Shown here one piece after another: positions 17,358 through 26,230 of a DNA stretch of 37,098 bases. Origin of the DNA: UBA11346 sp038203025 (GTDB lineage Bacteria > Planctomycetota > UBA11346); assembly GCA_038203025.1 (NCBI GenBank), contig JBBREK010000010.1, positions 1 to 37,098 on the forward strand, written 5' to 3'. Each line of letters begins with the position of its first letter. The first letter of the stretch is position 1. The notes beneath the pieces were generated by a model, which did not search any database, had not been told where the DNA came from, and was given only the letters and a program-made list of their open reading frames with translations. The position numbers were made by a program, and so were the translations under genes.

Positions 17358-18891
17358 TCAACGCGGATCGCCGGCTGGCTGGCTCGCCGATGCCCGCGCG
17401 AAGCTGGCCGGCGCCGAATTGGGTCCGCGCGTGGAACAGGTGGGGCGGGTCGAGGAGGTCGGCGACGGCATTGCCCTCGTCTCCGGCCTGCCTGACTTGC
17501 GGCTGGATGAACTGGTGCGCTTCGCGAAGGGCCAGTTCGGCTTCGCCCAAGTGCTGGAGCGCGATCGTGTGGGCTGCGTGCTGATCGACGAGGTCGATGG
17601 GATTGACGCCGGCGACGCGGTGCGCGGCACAGGCGATGTTGTGCGCGTGCCGGTCGGGCCTGGTCTACTTGGACGCGTCGTTGATCCACTCGGGCGGCCT
17701 CTGGACGGCAAGGGGCCCATTTTCGCCGAGGCGACGCAGCCGATCGAGCGCCCGGCGCCGTCGATCATCGACCGCGACCTGGTGCAGCAGCCCGTGCAGA
17801 CCGGGCTACTCGTGGTCGACGCGCTGTTCGCGCTGGGCCGCGGCCAGCGGGAGCTCATCATCGGCGACCGTGCCATCGGCAAGACCACGGTGGCGATCGA
17901 CACCATCATAAGCCAGAAGAACAGCGACATCACCTGCATCTATGTCGCCATTGGCCAGAAGACATCCAATGTGCAGCGGGCGATCGAAGCCATCCAGAAA
18001 TTCGGCGCGCCGGAACGCTGCATCATCGTCGTGGCCAGGGCGGCGAGCTCTCCCGGACTGCAATGGATTGCGCCCTTCGCGGCTTTCACCATGGCGGAAT
18101 ATTTCCGCGACCGAGGCGGGCATGCGCTGATCGTCCTCGACGATCTTTCGAAACATGCCGCCACGCATCGCGAGATTGCGCTGCTCACCCGCCAATCGCC
18201 AGGGCGGGAGGCCTATCCGGGTGATGTCTTCTACGTCCATGCGCGTCTTCTGGAACGTGCTGCCAAGATGTCGCAGGCGAGAGGTGGCGGATCGCTGACC
18301 GCGCTGCCAATCGCCGAGACTGATGCGGGCAATCTCAGCGCCTATATCCCCACCAACCTCATCTCGATCACCGATGGCCAGATCGTGCTGGCGACCCGGC
18401 TGTTCCATCAGGGGATGAAGCCCGCGGTTGATGTCGGCACCAGCGTCAGCCGGGTCGGCGGCAAGACCCAGGCGAAGGTCCTGCGCCGCGTGGCGGACAC
18501 GCTGCGCCTCGACTACGCGCAGTTCCTCGAGCTGGAAAGCTTCACCCGCTTTGGCGGGATGCCGGATGCCCGCGTGCGCAACCAGCTTGCCCGCGGCGCA
18601 CGCATCCGCGCCATCCTCGACCAGCCGCAGCATGTGCCGCTGCGCCTGGCCGAGGAGGTGGCACTCGTCCTGGCCGTGCAGTCCGGCCTGCTGGATGCGA
18701 TGCCGCTGTCATCGTTGCCAAGCTTTCGCCAGGGTCTGGGCGCGGCACTCGACCGCGGCGCTGCGGAGGTTATGCGGTCGATCGAGAATGAGGACACACT
18801 CGACGAAGCCCAGAAGGAGAGTTTGCTGAAGGCGCTGCGCGCCCATGCCGCGCGCGTGGTGCCACCGATGCCGGCCAGCGCGTCACCATGA
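17347..18891 (+). CDS. atpA: N-type ATPase subunit alpha
   Basis: 514 residues. Non-catalytic nucleotide-binding head subunit. The P-loop is GDRAIGKTT (173-181), where common F-type alpha has GDRQTGKTA. The alpha/beta signature is clear in VLDDLSKHAATHREIALLTR followed by PGREAYPGDVFYVHARLLER. The arginine finger reaching the catalytic site lies in SVSRVGGKTQAK. The C-terminal helical domain is complete (FTRFGGMPDARVRNQLARGA). The gene is intact despite the stop in atpE. It overlaps atpF by 11 bases and atpG by ATGA. Confidence 0.95.
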   Translation: MADDQRGSPAGWLADARAKLAGAELGPRVEQVGRVEEVGDGIALVSGLPDLRLDELVRFAKGQFGFAQVLERDRVGCVLIDEVDGIDAGDAVRGTGDVVRVPVGPGLLGRVVDPLGRPLDGKGPIFAEATQPIERPAPSIIDRDLVQQPVQTGLLVVDALFALGRGQRELIIGDRAIGKTTVAIDTIISQKNSDITCIYVAIGQKTSNVQRAIEAIQKFGAPERCIIVVARAASSPGLQWIAPFAAFTMAEYFRDRGGHALIVLDDLSKHAATHREIALLTRQSPGREAYPGDVFYVHARLLERAAKMSQARGGGSLTALPIAETDAGNLSAYIPTNLISITDGQIVLATRLFHQGMKPAVDVGTSVSRVGGKTQAKVLRRVADTLRLDYAQFLELESFTRFGGMPDARVRNQLARGARIRAILDQPQHVPLRLAEEVALVLAVQSGLLDAMPLSSLPSFRQGLGAALDRGAAEVMRSIENEDTLDEAQKESLLKALRAHAARVVPPMPASASP

Positions 18892-19733
18892 CGGAGCGCC
18901 TCGGTGATATCGGCGCACGCATCGAAGGCGTCGGGCAGCTTAATGCGGTCGTCAATGCGATGCGCGGCATCGCGGCGGCGCGGGCACGCCAGGCGCGCGA
19001 ACAGCTCGCAGCCGTCAACGACTACGCCGCCTCGATCGCCATCGCCATCAGCAAGGTTCTGCCAGGCCTGCCTGCTGGCCGAAGTGGACCAGGCGGTAAG
19101 CCTGCGCTGGTGATCTTCAGCGCGGAGCAGGGATTTGCCGGCACCTTCACCGAGCGCGTACTGGACTCCCTCGGAACGGATCTCGCCACACGCACGGTTT
19201 TTCTCGTCGGCACGCGCGGTGCGTCGGTGGCTGCGGAACGCGGGATCGCCATCGCCTGGCACGGCGCCCAGCCGGCTCATTCGTCCGGGCTGCCCAGGCT
19301 CGCGGATCGGATTGCCGGGGCGGTGCATGACGCAATTGCGCGGGGCGAGATCGATAGCGTCGAGGTGGTATTCAGCCTGTGGGAGCCCGGTCACAGCACC
19401 CGTGTGGAACGTCAGCGGCTGCTGCCCCTCGATGCCGAGAGCATGCCGCATCCAAGGCATGTCATCGCCCCCCTGGTCCATCTGCCACCGCATGTTCTCC
19501 TGCGGGATCTTGCTGCTGATTTCCTCCACGCGCAGCTGTGCAGAGCGGCATTGCACGCATTCGCCGCGGAGAACGACGCCCGGATGACGGCGATGGCCGC
19601 CGCACGCACCCAGATCGAGCGGCGACTTGGCGCACTTCAAGCGCGGCAACGTCTGGTTCGCCAGGAGGAGATTACCGCCGAGATCATCGAGCTCGCCGCC
19701 GGCGAGACGGCCAGCCGCGCAACGCGCGGTTAG
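18888..19733 (+). CDS. atpG: N-type ATPase subunit gamma
   Basis: 281 residues. Central shaft of the rotor. Two long terminal helices form the coiled coil: the N-terminal one carries QLNAVVNAMRGIAAARARQA, and the C-terminal one carries NDARMTAMAAARTQIERRLG and the family's RQEEITAEIIELAAG. Between them is the Rossmann-like globular part (PALVIFSAEQGFAGTFTERV). N-ATPase gammas diverge from housekeeping ones but keep these parts. Last gene of the operon; its ATG overlaps the atpA stop. About 120 bases further on, the P-type ATPase gene ends in the opposite direction. Confidence 0.9.
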   Translation: MTERLGDIGARIEGVGQLNAVVNAMRGIAAARARQAREQLAAVNDYAASIAIAISKVLPGLPAGRSGPGGKPALVIFSAEQGFAGTFTERVLDSLGTDLATRTVFLVGTRGASVAAERGIAIAWHGAQPAHSSGLPRLADRIAGAVHDAIARGEIDSVEVVFSLWEPGHSTRVERQRLLPLDAESMPHPRHVIAPLVHLPPHVLLRDLAADFLHAQLCRAALHAFAAENDARMTAMAAARTQIERRLGALQARQRLVRQEEITAEIIELAAGETASRATRG

Positions 19734-19806
19734 GCGACCGTGCTCGTCGTCGTGTCCAGGGCCGGGCCTGACGTAAGCCCCAAACCCGGCACCGCGGGCC
19801 AGACTT

Positions 19807-19836
19807 GGCCTGTCGAGAATGGGCCTGTCGAGAATG
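19807..19836 (+). repeat. Exact 15-base tandem duplication
   Basis: GGCCTGTCGAGAATG occurs twice head to tail (19807-19821 and 19822-19836) in the 121-base space between the convergent atpG and P-type ATPase genes. This looks like a simple slippage duplication. The same space holds arms GCCGGG/CCCGGC (19761-19766, 19785-19790) that could form a weak hairpin between the two convergent operons. Confidence 0.8.
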
Positions 19837-19854
19837 GGATAGAGGGGCGTCGGG

Positions 19855-22548
19855 TCATGTTCTTGCGCTGCCTGTCGGGTGGGGCTGGGAGGGGGATCGC
19901 CAGCCCGTCGCCAGCTTCACCAGTTCAACCACGACGAGCGGCAACAATGCTCCGGCTGCCACCACGCCCCAATCGGCCCATGACAGGCGAACCGTCCGCA
20001 GCACCTCGCGCAGCAGCGGCAGTTCGACCGCTGCGACCTGAAGGGCCAGGCAGATGGCGGTGCTGGCCCAGAGCCAGCCGTTGGTGAACAGGCGCGAGGT
20101 CAGCACGGAGCGCGTGCGGGACCGGGCGCTGAAGGCGTGGACCACCTGCGCCATGGCCAGCGTCATGAAGCCGATTGTCACGGCGTGGCGGAGTCCCTCG
20201 CCCTCCGTGCCGTACCAGCGCATCCCGACCGCGAACGCCGCCAGGGTACAGCCCGCCAGCAGGGCGCCCTGCCACACGACCAGCCAGCCGAAGGAAGGCG
20301 TCATCAGCGGCTCGGCCGGATCGCGTGGCGGATGCTGCATCACATCCGGCGCCGAGGGTTCCAGCGCGAGGGCCATCGCCGGGAAGATGTCGGTCACCAG
20401 GTTCAACCACAGGATCTGCATGACGCCGAGCGGCAGCGGCCAGCCGATCAGGATCGCAGCGCCGACGGTGACGATCTCGGCGAAGTTGCAGGAGAACAGG
20501 TAGTGGATGAAGCGCAGGATGTTCTGCACGATCACGCGGCCCTGCTCGACCGCGGCGACGATGGTCGCGAAATTGTCGTCCGTGATGACCATGGCCGAGG
20601 CCCCCTTGGCGACCTCGGTGCCGCGAATGCCCATGGCGATGCCGATATCGGCCTGGCGCAGCGCCGGTGCGTCATTCACCCCGTCGCCGGTCATGGCGAC
20701 CACCTGGCCGCTGCGCTGCAGGGCATCGACGATCTTCAGCTTGTGCTCCGGCGAGACGCGCGCAAAGACCGAGGTCTCCGCCGCAACCCTGATCCAGCCT
20801 TCCTCGTCGAGATCAGCCAGGGCGCTGCCGTGTACAGCCTGCAAGGGCGCGCCCTGTCGGTTCACGTCGAGCCCGATCTGGCGCCCGATCTCGGCGGCCG
20901 TGGCCTGCTGGTCGCCGGTGATCATGACGACGCGGATGCCCGCCGCGTGGCAGCGGGCGATGGTGGCCTTCACCTCATCGCGCAGCGGATCGATCATGCC
21001 GACGAGGCCAACAAAGGTCAGGCCGCTCGTCAGGTCAGCGTCGGTGAATCCTTCGGGCAGTTGCCGCCAGGCGAGCCCGAGCACCCGCAGGGCGCCAGCG
21101 GCCAGCGCCTCGTTCGCGGCCTGCGCCTGCGCCCTGTCCGCCTCGGTCATGGACGCTTCGCCAGCGGCGCCGGCCACTGCCACGCTCGCCGCCAGGACTG
21201 CGCCCGGCGCGCCCTTGGCATAGGCGACGGTGCCTCCGGCTGGGGTGGCATGCACCGTGACCATCATCATGGTCTCGCTGCTGAACGGCAGCTCCCGCAG
21301 CCTTGGATAGTCGGCATGCAGCGCCGCCTGATCGAGCCCGCCCTTGCTGGCCGCAACGAGCAGCGCGGCCTCGGTGGGGTCGCCCAGGATGGTGACGGCG
21401 TCACTACTGCGGTCCAGCTTCGCGTCGTTGCACAACGCACCTATGCGCAGGGCCAGCGCCAGCGGCGCAGGATCGATGTCGCGCCCATCCATCTGGAACA
21501 CGCCAGTGGCGGCGTAGCCCGTGCCGGTCACGTCGATGCGCGTATCGCCCAGCGCATAGGCGCGCACCGTCATCTCGTTGCGCGTCAGCGTGCCGGTCTT
21601 GTCGGTGCAGATGACCGTGGTGGAGCCCAGCGCCTCGACCGCCGGAAGGCGGCGCACCAGGGCATTCATGCGCGCCATCCGCTGCATGCCGACCGCAAGC
21701 GTCATGGTGGTGACGGCGAGCAACCCCTCGGGCACCGCCGCGATCGCCAGTGAGACCCCGACCTCGACCATGTACAGCAGCGCATTGCCACGCAGCCAGC
21801 CCAGCAGGGTGATCACTGCGCAGAGGACCAGCACGATGAACAGCAGCGCGCGGCTGAGCTCGGCCAGCTTGGCCTCCAGCGGCGTGCCATGCGCCGCCAC
21901 GCCCTCGATCAGCGTGCCGATCCGCCCCATCTCGGTCTGCGTGCCGGTGGCGGTCACGATGCAGCGGCCACGTCCGTCGGTGATGGCGGTGCCCATGTGC
22001 ACCATGTTGCTGCGATCCCCGAGGGCGGCCTGCGGGTCGTCCAGCATTGCAGCCGATTTCGTCACCGGCAGGGATTCGCCGGTGAGCGCCGACTCATCCA
22101 CCTGCAACCGGACGTCCTGGATCACGCGGCCATCGGCCGGCACCCGGTCGCCCGCCGCAAGCACCACGATATCGCCCGGCACCAGCGACTGCGCCGGGAC
22201 CTCCTGCGCCGTGCCATCGCGCAGCACCTGGGCGAGGGCCACGGCCTGCGCCTCCAGCGCGGCCAGGGCACTCGCGGCCTTCCACTCGGTGGCGAAGCCG
22301 ATGGCCGCGTTCAGGAAGATGACCACGAGGATCGCCAAGGCCTCGACCATGTCGCCAAGCGCCAGCGCGACACCGCCGGCGACCACCAGCAGGCCGACCA
22401 TAAGGCTGCGGAACTGGCGCGCGAGCAATGCGAGGGCAGAGGCCTGGCCGGCCTGCGGCAGGGCGTTCGGCCCATGTTGCGCCAGCCTTGTCTCCGCCTC
22501 GGCACTGGCCAGCCCGCGGTCGAGGTCGGTGCGCAGTGCGGTGGCCAC
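19855..22548 (-). CDS. Ca2+-type cation-transporting P-type ATPase (P2A)
   Basis: About 897 residues. The phosphorylation motif CTDKTGTLTRN has its aspartate at 316, TGES lies in the actuator domain, and the hinge TGDGVNDAPALRQADIGIAM is present. The site-II Ca2+ ligands known from SERCA are conserved in spacing: PEGLLA in helix 4 (E274) and WLNLVTDIFPA in helix 6 (N716, D720). It should pump Ca2+ (or Mn2+) out of the cytoplasm. The counted start is GTG 22548. However, the codons before it in frame read HPWHTQSAEAVATAL, which fits the family N-terminus, so translation may begin at a non-standard codon (CTG at 22593, overlapping the preceding stop). It is the last gene of the transporter-dehydrogenase-ATPase operon. 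Confidence 0.9.
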   Translation of the reverse strand: MATALRTDLDRGLASAEAETRLAQHGPNALPQAGQASALALLARQFRSLMVGLLVVAGGVALALGDMVEALAILVVIFLNAAIGFATEWKAASALAALEAQAVALAQVLRDGTAQEVPAQSLVPGDIVVLAAGDRVPADGRVIQDVRLQVDESALTGESLPVTKSAAMLDDPQAALGDRSNMVHMGTAITDGRGRCIVTATGTQTEMGRIGTLIEGVAAHGTPLEAKLAELSRALLFIVLVLCAVITLLGWLRGNALLYMVEVGVSLAIAAVPEGLLAVTTMTLAVGMQRMARMNALVRRLPAVEALGSTTVICTDKTGTLTRNEMTVRAYALGDTRIDVTGTGYAATGVFQMDGRDIDPAPLALALRIGALCNDAKLDRSSDAVTILGDPTEAALLVAASKGGLDQAALHADYPRLRELPFSSETMMMVTVHATPAGGTVAYAKGAPGAVLAASVAVAGAAGEASMTEADRAQAQAANEALAAGALRVLGLAWRQLPEGFTDADLTSGLTFVGLVGMIDPLRDEVKATIARCHAAGIRVVMITGDQQATAAEIGRQIGLDVNRQGAPLQAVHGSALADLDEEGWIRVAAETSVFARVSPEHKLKIVDALQRSGQVVAMTGDGVNDAPALRQADIGIAMGIRGTEVAKGASAMVITDDNFATIVAAVEQGRVIVQNILRFIHYLFSCNFAEIVTVGAAILIGWPLPLGVMQILWLNLVTDIFPAMALALEPSAPDVMQHPPRDPAEPLMTPSFGWLVVWQGALLAGCTLAAFAVGMRWYGTEGEGLRHAVTIGFMTLAMAQVVHAFSARSRTRSVLTSRLFTNGWLWASTAICLALQVAAVELPLLREVLRTVRLSWADWGVVAAGALLPLVVVELVKLATGWRSPSQPHPTGSART

Positions 22549-22589
22549 CGCCTCGGCAGATTGCGTGTGCCAGGGGTGCGGCGGGGAGG

Positions 22590-23549
22590 TCAGTGTCCGT
22601 CCTCGCCGGGCTGGTCGAGTCCTGAACGGATGGTTTCGTGCAGCAGTGCCGCGCTCTGCCGAAGCGCTGCCGTTTCCACCTCATCCATCTCCGGCAGCAG
22701 GGGCTTTGAGGCGCCGCGGGCACCGAGCAGATGCGGCAGGGAAACGCAGGTCTCCGTCACCCCCAGCAGTTCCTCCATGTAGGTCGAGACGCTGAACACG
22801 GCCTGCTCGTCATTAACGATGCTGCGCGAGAGCCGGGCGACGGAGCCGGCGATCCCGTAGTTGGAGACACCCTTGCCCTCCTTGATCCGATACGCGGATC
22901 CGCGCACTTCGCGGGCCATGGTCTCGCGCAGCTCGGCCGGCAGCGGGCGGCCGAGCTGTTCGGCGAAGCGGAGCAGCGGCATGCCTGCGGCCTGCGCGCC
23001 GCTCCAGTGCAGCACTTCCGAATCACCGTGCTCGCCCAGCACATAGGCGTGGACGGAGCTTGTCGCCACGCCCAGGTGGCGGGCCAGCCGGTCCCGGAAG
23101 CGCGCCGAGTCCAGCGCACATCCGGTGCCGATGGCCCGCCCCGGTGGCACCCCGAAGCGCCGCACCGCCAGCGCCGGCATGACATCGACGGGGTTGGTCG
23201 CGAACAGCAGCACCGCATCGGGCGCCACAAGCAGCACCTGCTCCAGCACGGCGCCCACGACCTTCACATTGGCCACAAGCAGGTCGAGCCGGGTCTGGCC
23301 CGGCTTCAGGTTGCCGCCCGCGGCAATGACCACGAGCTGCGCGCCAGCCAGGTCGGCGTAATCGCCGGACGCCACCTGGGCCGCCGGGCCGAACGCCGCG
23401 GCGTGCCCGATATCGGCGGCTTCGGAGGCCGCCCGTGCGGCGTCCTTGTCCACCAGGAGCAGTTCATCGACGCCAGGCGTCTGCGCCAGCAGGAAGCCGC
23501 AGGCGGCCCCCACCTGGCCCGCGCCCACGATCCCGACCTTGCCGCGCAT
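22590..23549 (-). CDS. L-lactate/malate dehydrogenase-like 2-hydroxyacid dehydrogenase
   Basis: 319 residues. NAD-binding GAGQVG (9-14) with D34 after strand 2 (LLLVDKD), which points to NAD rather than NADP. Catalytic residues of the LDH/MDH family are in place: R87 (GQTRLDL), D147 and R150 (LDSARF), H174 (GEHGDSE). The substrate-specificity position 102 (Gln in lactate, Arg in malate dehydrogenases) is Leu81, in GNLKPGQTR. Thr246 of LDH appears as Ser in KGVSNYGIA. It should therefore oxidise or reduce a 2-hydroxyacid/2-oxoacid, probably with a non-charged, bulkier side chain, but the substrate is not known. It follows the DASS transporter after one base, so the transported anion may be its substrate. 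Confidence 0.85.
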   Translation of the reverse strand: MRGKVGIVGAGQVGAACGFLLAQTPGVDELLLVDKDAARAASEAADIGHAAAFGPAAQVASGDYADLAGAQLVVIAAGGNLKPGQTRLDLLVANVKVVGAVLEQVLLVAPDAVLLFATNPVDVMPALAVRRFGVPPGRAIGTGCALDSARFRDRLARHLGVATSSVHAYVLGEHGDSEVLHWSGAQAAGMPLLRFAEQLGRPLPAELRETMAREVRGSAYRIKEGKGVSNYGIAGSVARLSRSIVNDEQAVFSVSTYMEELLGVTETCVSLPHLLGARGASKPLLPEMDEVETAALRQSAALLHETIRSGLDQPGEDGH

Positions 23550-23550
23550 G

Positions 23551-25032
23551 TCAGAGCACTCCCATCATCGGCCAGATCGTCGCGGACAGCAGCAGGATCA
23601 GCCCCAGCCCCGCCAGAGTCATCACCACGCCCACCTTGGCGAATTGCATCGTACTAAAGGCACCAGTGCCGTAGCACAGCATGTTCTGCGGCGCGTTGGT
23701 CGGCAGGATGAACCCGAATGAGACCACATAGGCCTGGATCATCACGAGACCGAAGATGGTCTGCGGCCCGAAGGGCAGGGTCTGCGCGAAGGCGATCATG
23801 ATCGGGATCAGCGTGCTGGCGAGGCCCGTCGCCGAGGCGAAGCCCAGATGAAGGATGACGCTGAACAGCGACAGCGCGCCAACCACCGCCACCACCGAGC
23901 GCGTCTCCAGCCCCAGCTGCCCGAGCGTGACGCCGGCCAGCCAGGCGGCGGCGCCGGTGCGCGCCAGCAGGATGCCCAGCGCGATGCCGGCGGCGAACAG
24001 GATGATGGTGCCCCAGGGCACCTGCTTCTCGGCTCCCGCCCAGGTCATGACGCCGAAGCGCGGCATCAGCAGCAGCGCGATGCCGACCAGTGTGACGGTG
24101 GTGGTGTCCAGCGGATGCAGCCAGCCCTCGGTGGACCAGGCCAGCAGCAGCAGCCCCGCCACGAGCATAAGCCGCCATTCCGCGGGCGTCACCGGACCCA
24201 GGCCCGCGACCTCCTTCGTCAAACGCTCACGCGCCTCCTCGGCGGGTGGCACCTGCGGGCGTAGCAGGACCAGCGAGACGAAGAACAGCACCACGCTCAT
24301 CGACAGCGTCAGCGGCAGCGCGGTGACGAACCATTCGCCCCAGGTCACCGTCCGCTCGAAGCTGGCCTGCATGAAGTTCAGGCTGATCAGGTTCTGCGCC
24401 GCGCCCGTCTTCACCGCGATGTTGAAGATGGAGCAGGCCTGCGCCGTCACGATCATCAGCGTGGCGCCCAGGCTGCTCGCCACCGGCAGCCCGAGCGCCG
24501 TGACCACGCCGACCATGATGGGAATGATGGCGCCGACGCGCGCGGTGGCGGAGGGGATGAACAGAGCAAGCACGAAGCCCACGATCATGGCGCCCACGGT
24601 CAGCCTGGCCGGCGAGATGCCGACGCGGCTCATCACCAGCAGGGCCACGCGACGGTCCAGCCCGGTGAGGCGCAGCGCGACGGCGAGGAACAGCGCGCCC
24701 GCCACCAGGATGACCGCCGAGGAGGAGAAGCCGGCCAGCATCACCGACAGGGCCTCTACGGAGCGCATCGGCGCGCCGCCCGCCACCAGGGGCTTGCCCA
24801 TGAGGCCGAGCACGGCGCCACCGATCAGCAGCACGGCGCTGGCGGCGGGCGAGACGCATTCGGTGATCCAGAGGATGACCACCAGCACCAACAGCCCCAG
24901 CGCCACCTGCCCCGAGGCCGATAGGCCGACCGGCGTCGGCAGCAGCAGCACGGCAATGTAGGCGGCGATGGCGAAGGCCAACCAGGCAAGCTTGCGGCTT
25001 GATTCGGGCTCCGCGGGCGAGGTGAGCAACAT
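23551..25032 (-). CDS. DASS-family anion/Na+ symporter (SLC13/CitT-like)
   Basis: 493 residues with about a dozen membrane helices. Two-fold repeat features of the divalent anion:Na+ symporters are visible: CSIFNIAVKTGAAQN in the first half and ILPTNAPQNMLCYGTG in the second, corresponding to the two hairpin/SNT-type substrate and sodium sites. The family takes up dicarboxylates, citrate, sulfate or related anions; the variants here (SIFN, TNA) do not let me name the substrate. AAGGAA stands nine bases before the ATG at 25032. It is the first gene of the operon with the 2-hydroxyacid dehydrogenase and the Ca2+-type ATPase. The 271 bases upstream (25033-25303) should hold the promoter, but none is obvious. 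Confidence 0.87.
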   Translation of the reverse strand: MLLTSPAEPESSRKLAWLAFAIAAYIAVLLLPTPVGLSASGQVALGLLVLVVILWITECVSPAASAVLLIGGAVLGLMGKPLVAGGAPMRSVEALSVMLAGFSSSAVILVAGALFLAVALRLTGLDRRVALLVMSRVGISPARLTVGAMIVGFVLALFIPSATARVGAIIPIMVGVVTALGLPVASSLGATLMIVTAQACSIFNIAVKTGAAQNLISLNFMQASFERTVTWGEWFVTALPLTLSMSVVLFFVSLVLLRPQVPPAEEARERLTKEVAGLGPVTPAEWRLMLVAGLLLLAWSTEGWLHPLDTTTVTLVGIALLLMPRFGVMTWAGAEKQVPWGTIILFAAGIALGILLARTGAAAWLAGVTLGQLGLETRSVVAVVGALSLFSVILHLGFASATGLASTLIPIMIAFAQTLPFGPQTIFGLVMIQAYVVSFGFILPTNAPQNMLCYGTGAFSTMQFAKVGVVMTLAGLGLILLLSATIWPMMGVL

Positions 25033-25303
25033 GTTGGCGCGTTCCTTATCGTCTGTATGGTCATGCGCCGTGCCGCATCGCGCCCAGTCTTGACCGAGAC
25101 ATCGGGCTCGTCGTTGTCAGCGCAAAGGCGTCGCCGCGACGGTATTCACGCCTGGCAGACGGTAAGGCGGGCCGCTGCCCATCAGCCCAGCACTGATTGG
25201 CAGAAACCGACATTGCGCGTCATGAAGCTTTCGCATCCTGTCGCGCGCGAACGCCGTTGCTTGAGGACATGCGCGACGCGCGGCGCATGCACCTTGGTCC
25301 CGA

Positions 25304-25744
25304 TCAGCCAGGCATCGCGGACTTGGCCCAGGCCACGATGCGACCAGCCGGCATTGCGCCGGCCTGGCGCGCGACCTCCCGCCCGTCGGCGAACAGTGCA
25401 AGCGTCGGGATGCTGCTGATCGCGAGTTCGGCGGCAAGCGCTGGTGCCTCCTCTGTCGAGACCTTGATGAGCCGCATGCGGGGCTCCAGCGTCAGGGCCG
25501 CGGCCTCGAATGCTGGCGCCATGGCGCGGCAGGGCCCGCACCAGGAGGCCCAGAAATCCACCAGCATCGGCAGGCCACTGAGCCTCAAATGGCGCCGGAA
25601 GCGATCCTCCGACAGGGCCAGGGGCTTGCCCTGGAACAGGTTGGCTTTGCACGCCCCGCAGCGCGGACTGTCACCGAGCCGCACAACCGGCACCCGGTTG
25701 ATCGCGTCGCATGCCGGACAGAGGATCTGCAGGCTGTCGGTCAT
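25304..25744 (-). CDS. trxC: Thioredoxin 2 (zinc-binding thioredoxin)
   Basis: 146 residues. An N-terminal zinc ribbon with C9, C12, C29 and C32 (CPAC and CGAC) is followed by a thioredoxin domain with the active site WASWCGPCR (C69, C72) and the cis-proline loop SIPTLALF. This is the TrxC layout: a cytoplasmic disulfide reductase induced by oxidative stress in other bacteria. The ATG at 25744 overlaps by ATGA the stop of the truncated MBL-fold gene before it, so its translation may depend on ribosomes reading that fragment. No transcription terminator is evident in the ~270 bases to the next gene. Confidence 0.93.
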   Translation of the reverse strand: MTDSLQILCPACDAINRVPVVRLGDSPRCGACKANLFQGKPLALSEDRFRRHLRLSGLPMLVDFWASWCGPCRAMAPAFEAAALTLEPRMRLIKVSTEEAPALAAELAISSIPTLALFADGREVARQAGAMPAGRIVAWAKSAMPG

Positions 25745-26025
25745 CGTGCCGCCCCTTCGGCGAAGACCGTCGCTCGCCCTGCCTTTGCCTTCACGGGGAG
25801 CTTGGCATGGGCGTAGGTCTCCAGCACCCAGCGGATGGTGACGCCAGCCTCGGCCGCGGCGTCGATCAGAGCATCGGCGGAGGTCGTAGCGGCTTCGCCA
25901 GAACGGTTGTCCCAATCCAGCACCGGATCGATGACCGCCGCGTCCTTCGCGGCGGCATCCCAGTCGAAATAGCTGACCGTGTTGGTCGCCTCATCGAATA
26001 CGGCGTGAATGACGGGCTGTTCCAT
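25741..26025 (-). pseudogene. 5' fragment of a persulfide dioxygenase-like MBL-fold gene (Blh/ETHE1 type)
   Basis: 94 residues, starting MEQPVIHAVFDEATNTVSYF and continuing AAVIDPVLDWDNRSG, TTSADALIDAAAEAG and IRWVLETYAHA. These match the first ~85 residues of Blh/ETHE1-type metallo-beta-lactamase-fold persulfide dioxygenases. The family then has ETHxHADHLS, the metal-binding HxHxDH motif. Here it reads ETYAHAKLPVKAK, so two or more ligands are gone, and the protein ends about 20 residues later. The remaining ~60% of the enzyme is missing. It cannot be a working dioxygenase. The ORF remains open and ATGA-coupled to trxC, so it may survive as a leader for thioredoxin 2. Longer in-frame starts (to about 26064) are possible. 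Confidence 0.65.
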
Positions 26026-26111
26026 GACGTCCTTCTGTGCCCCGCGATGAGGCCCGAACATCATATAAACGCCCCCCGTGTGGAGAATAGTCTTGTGAAA
26101 GGGGCAGTCGG

Positions 26112-26230
26112 ATGATGGCAGCGAGGCCAGCGGTAGACACAGCCGCGCTGCAGGACAACGCTGCAGAAGCTGCAGAGTTGCTGCGCCTGCCCGACAGCGC
26201 GGAGAGCTTCCAGAAGGCGGCCCTTCGGCG

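Noticed and set aside
20137..21753. 538-codon plus-strand frame across the Ca2+-type ATPase
   Set aside because: It is antisense to conserved P-type ATPase motifs and its translation is low-complexity.
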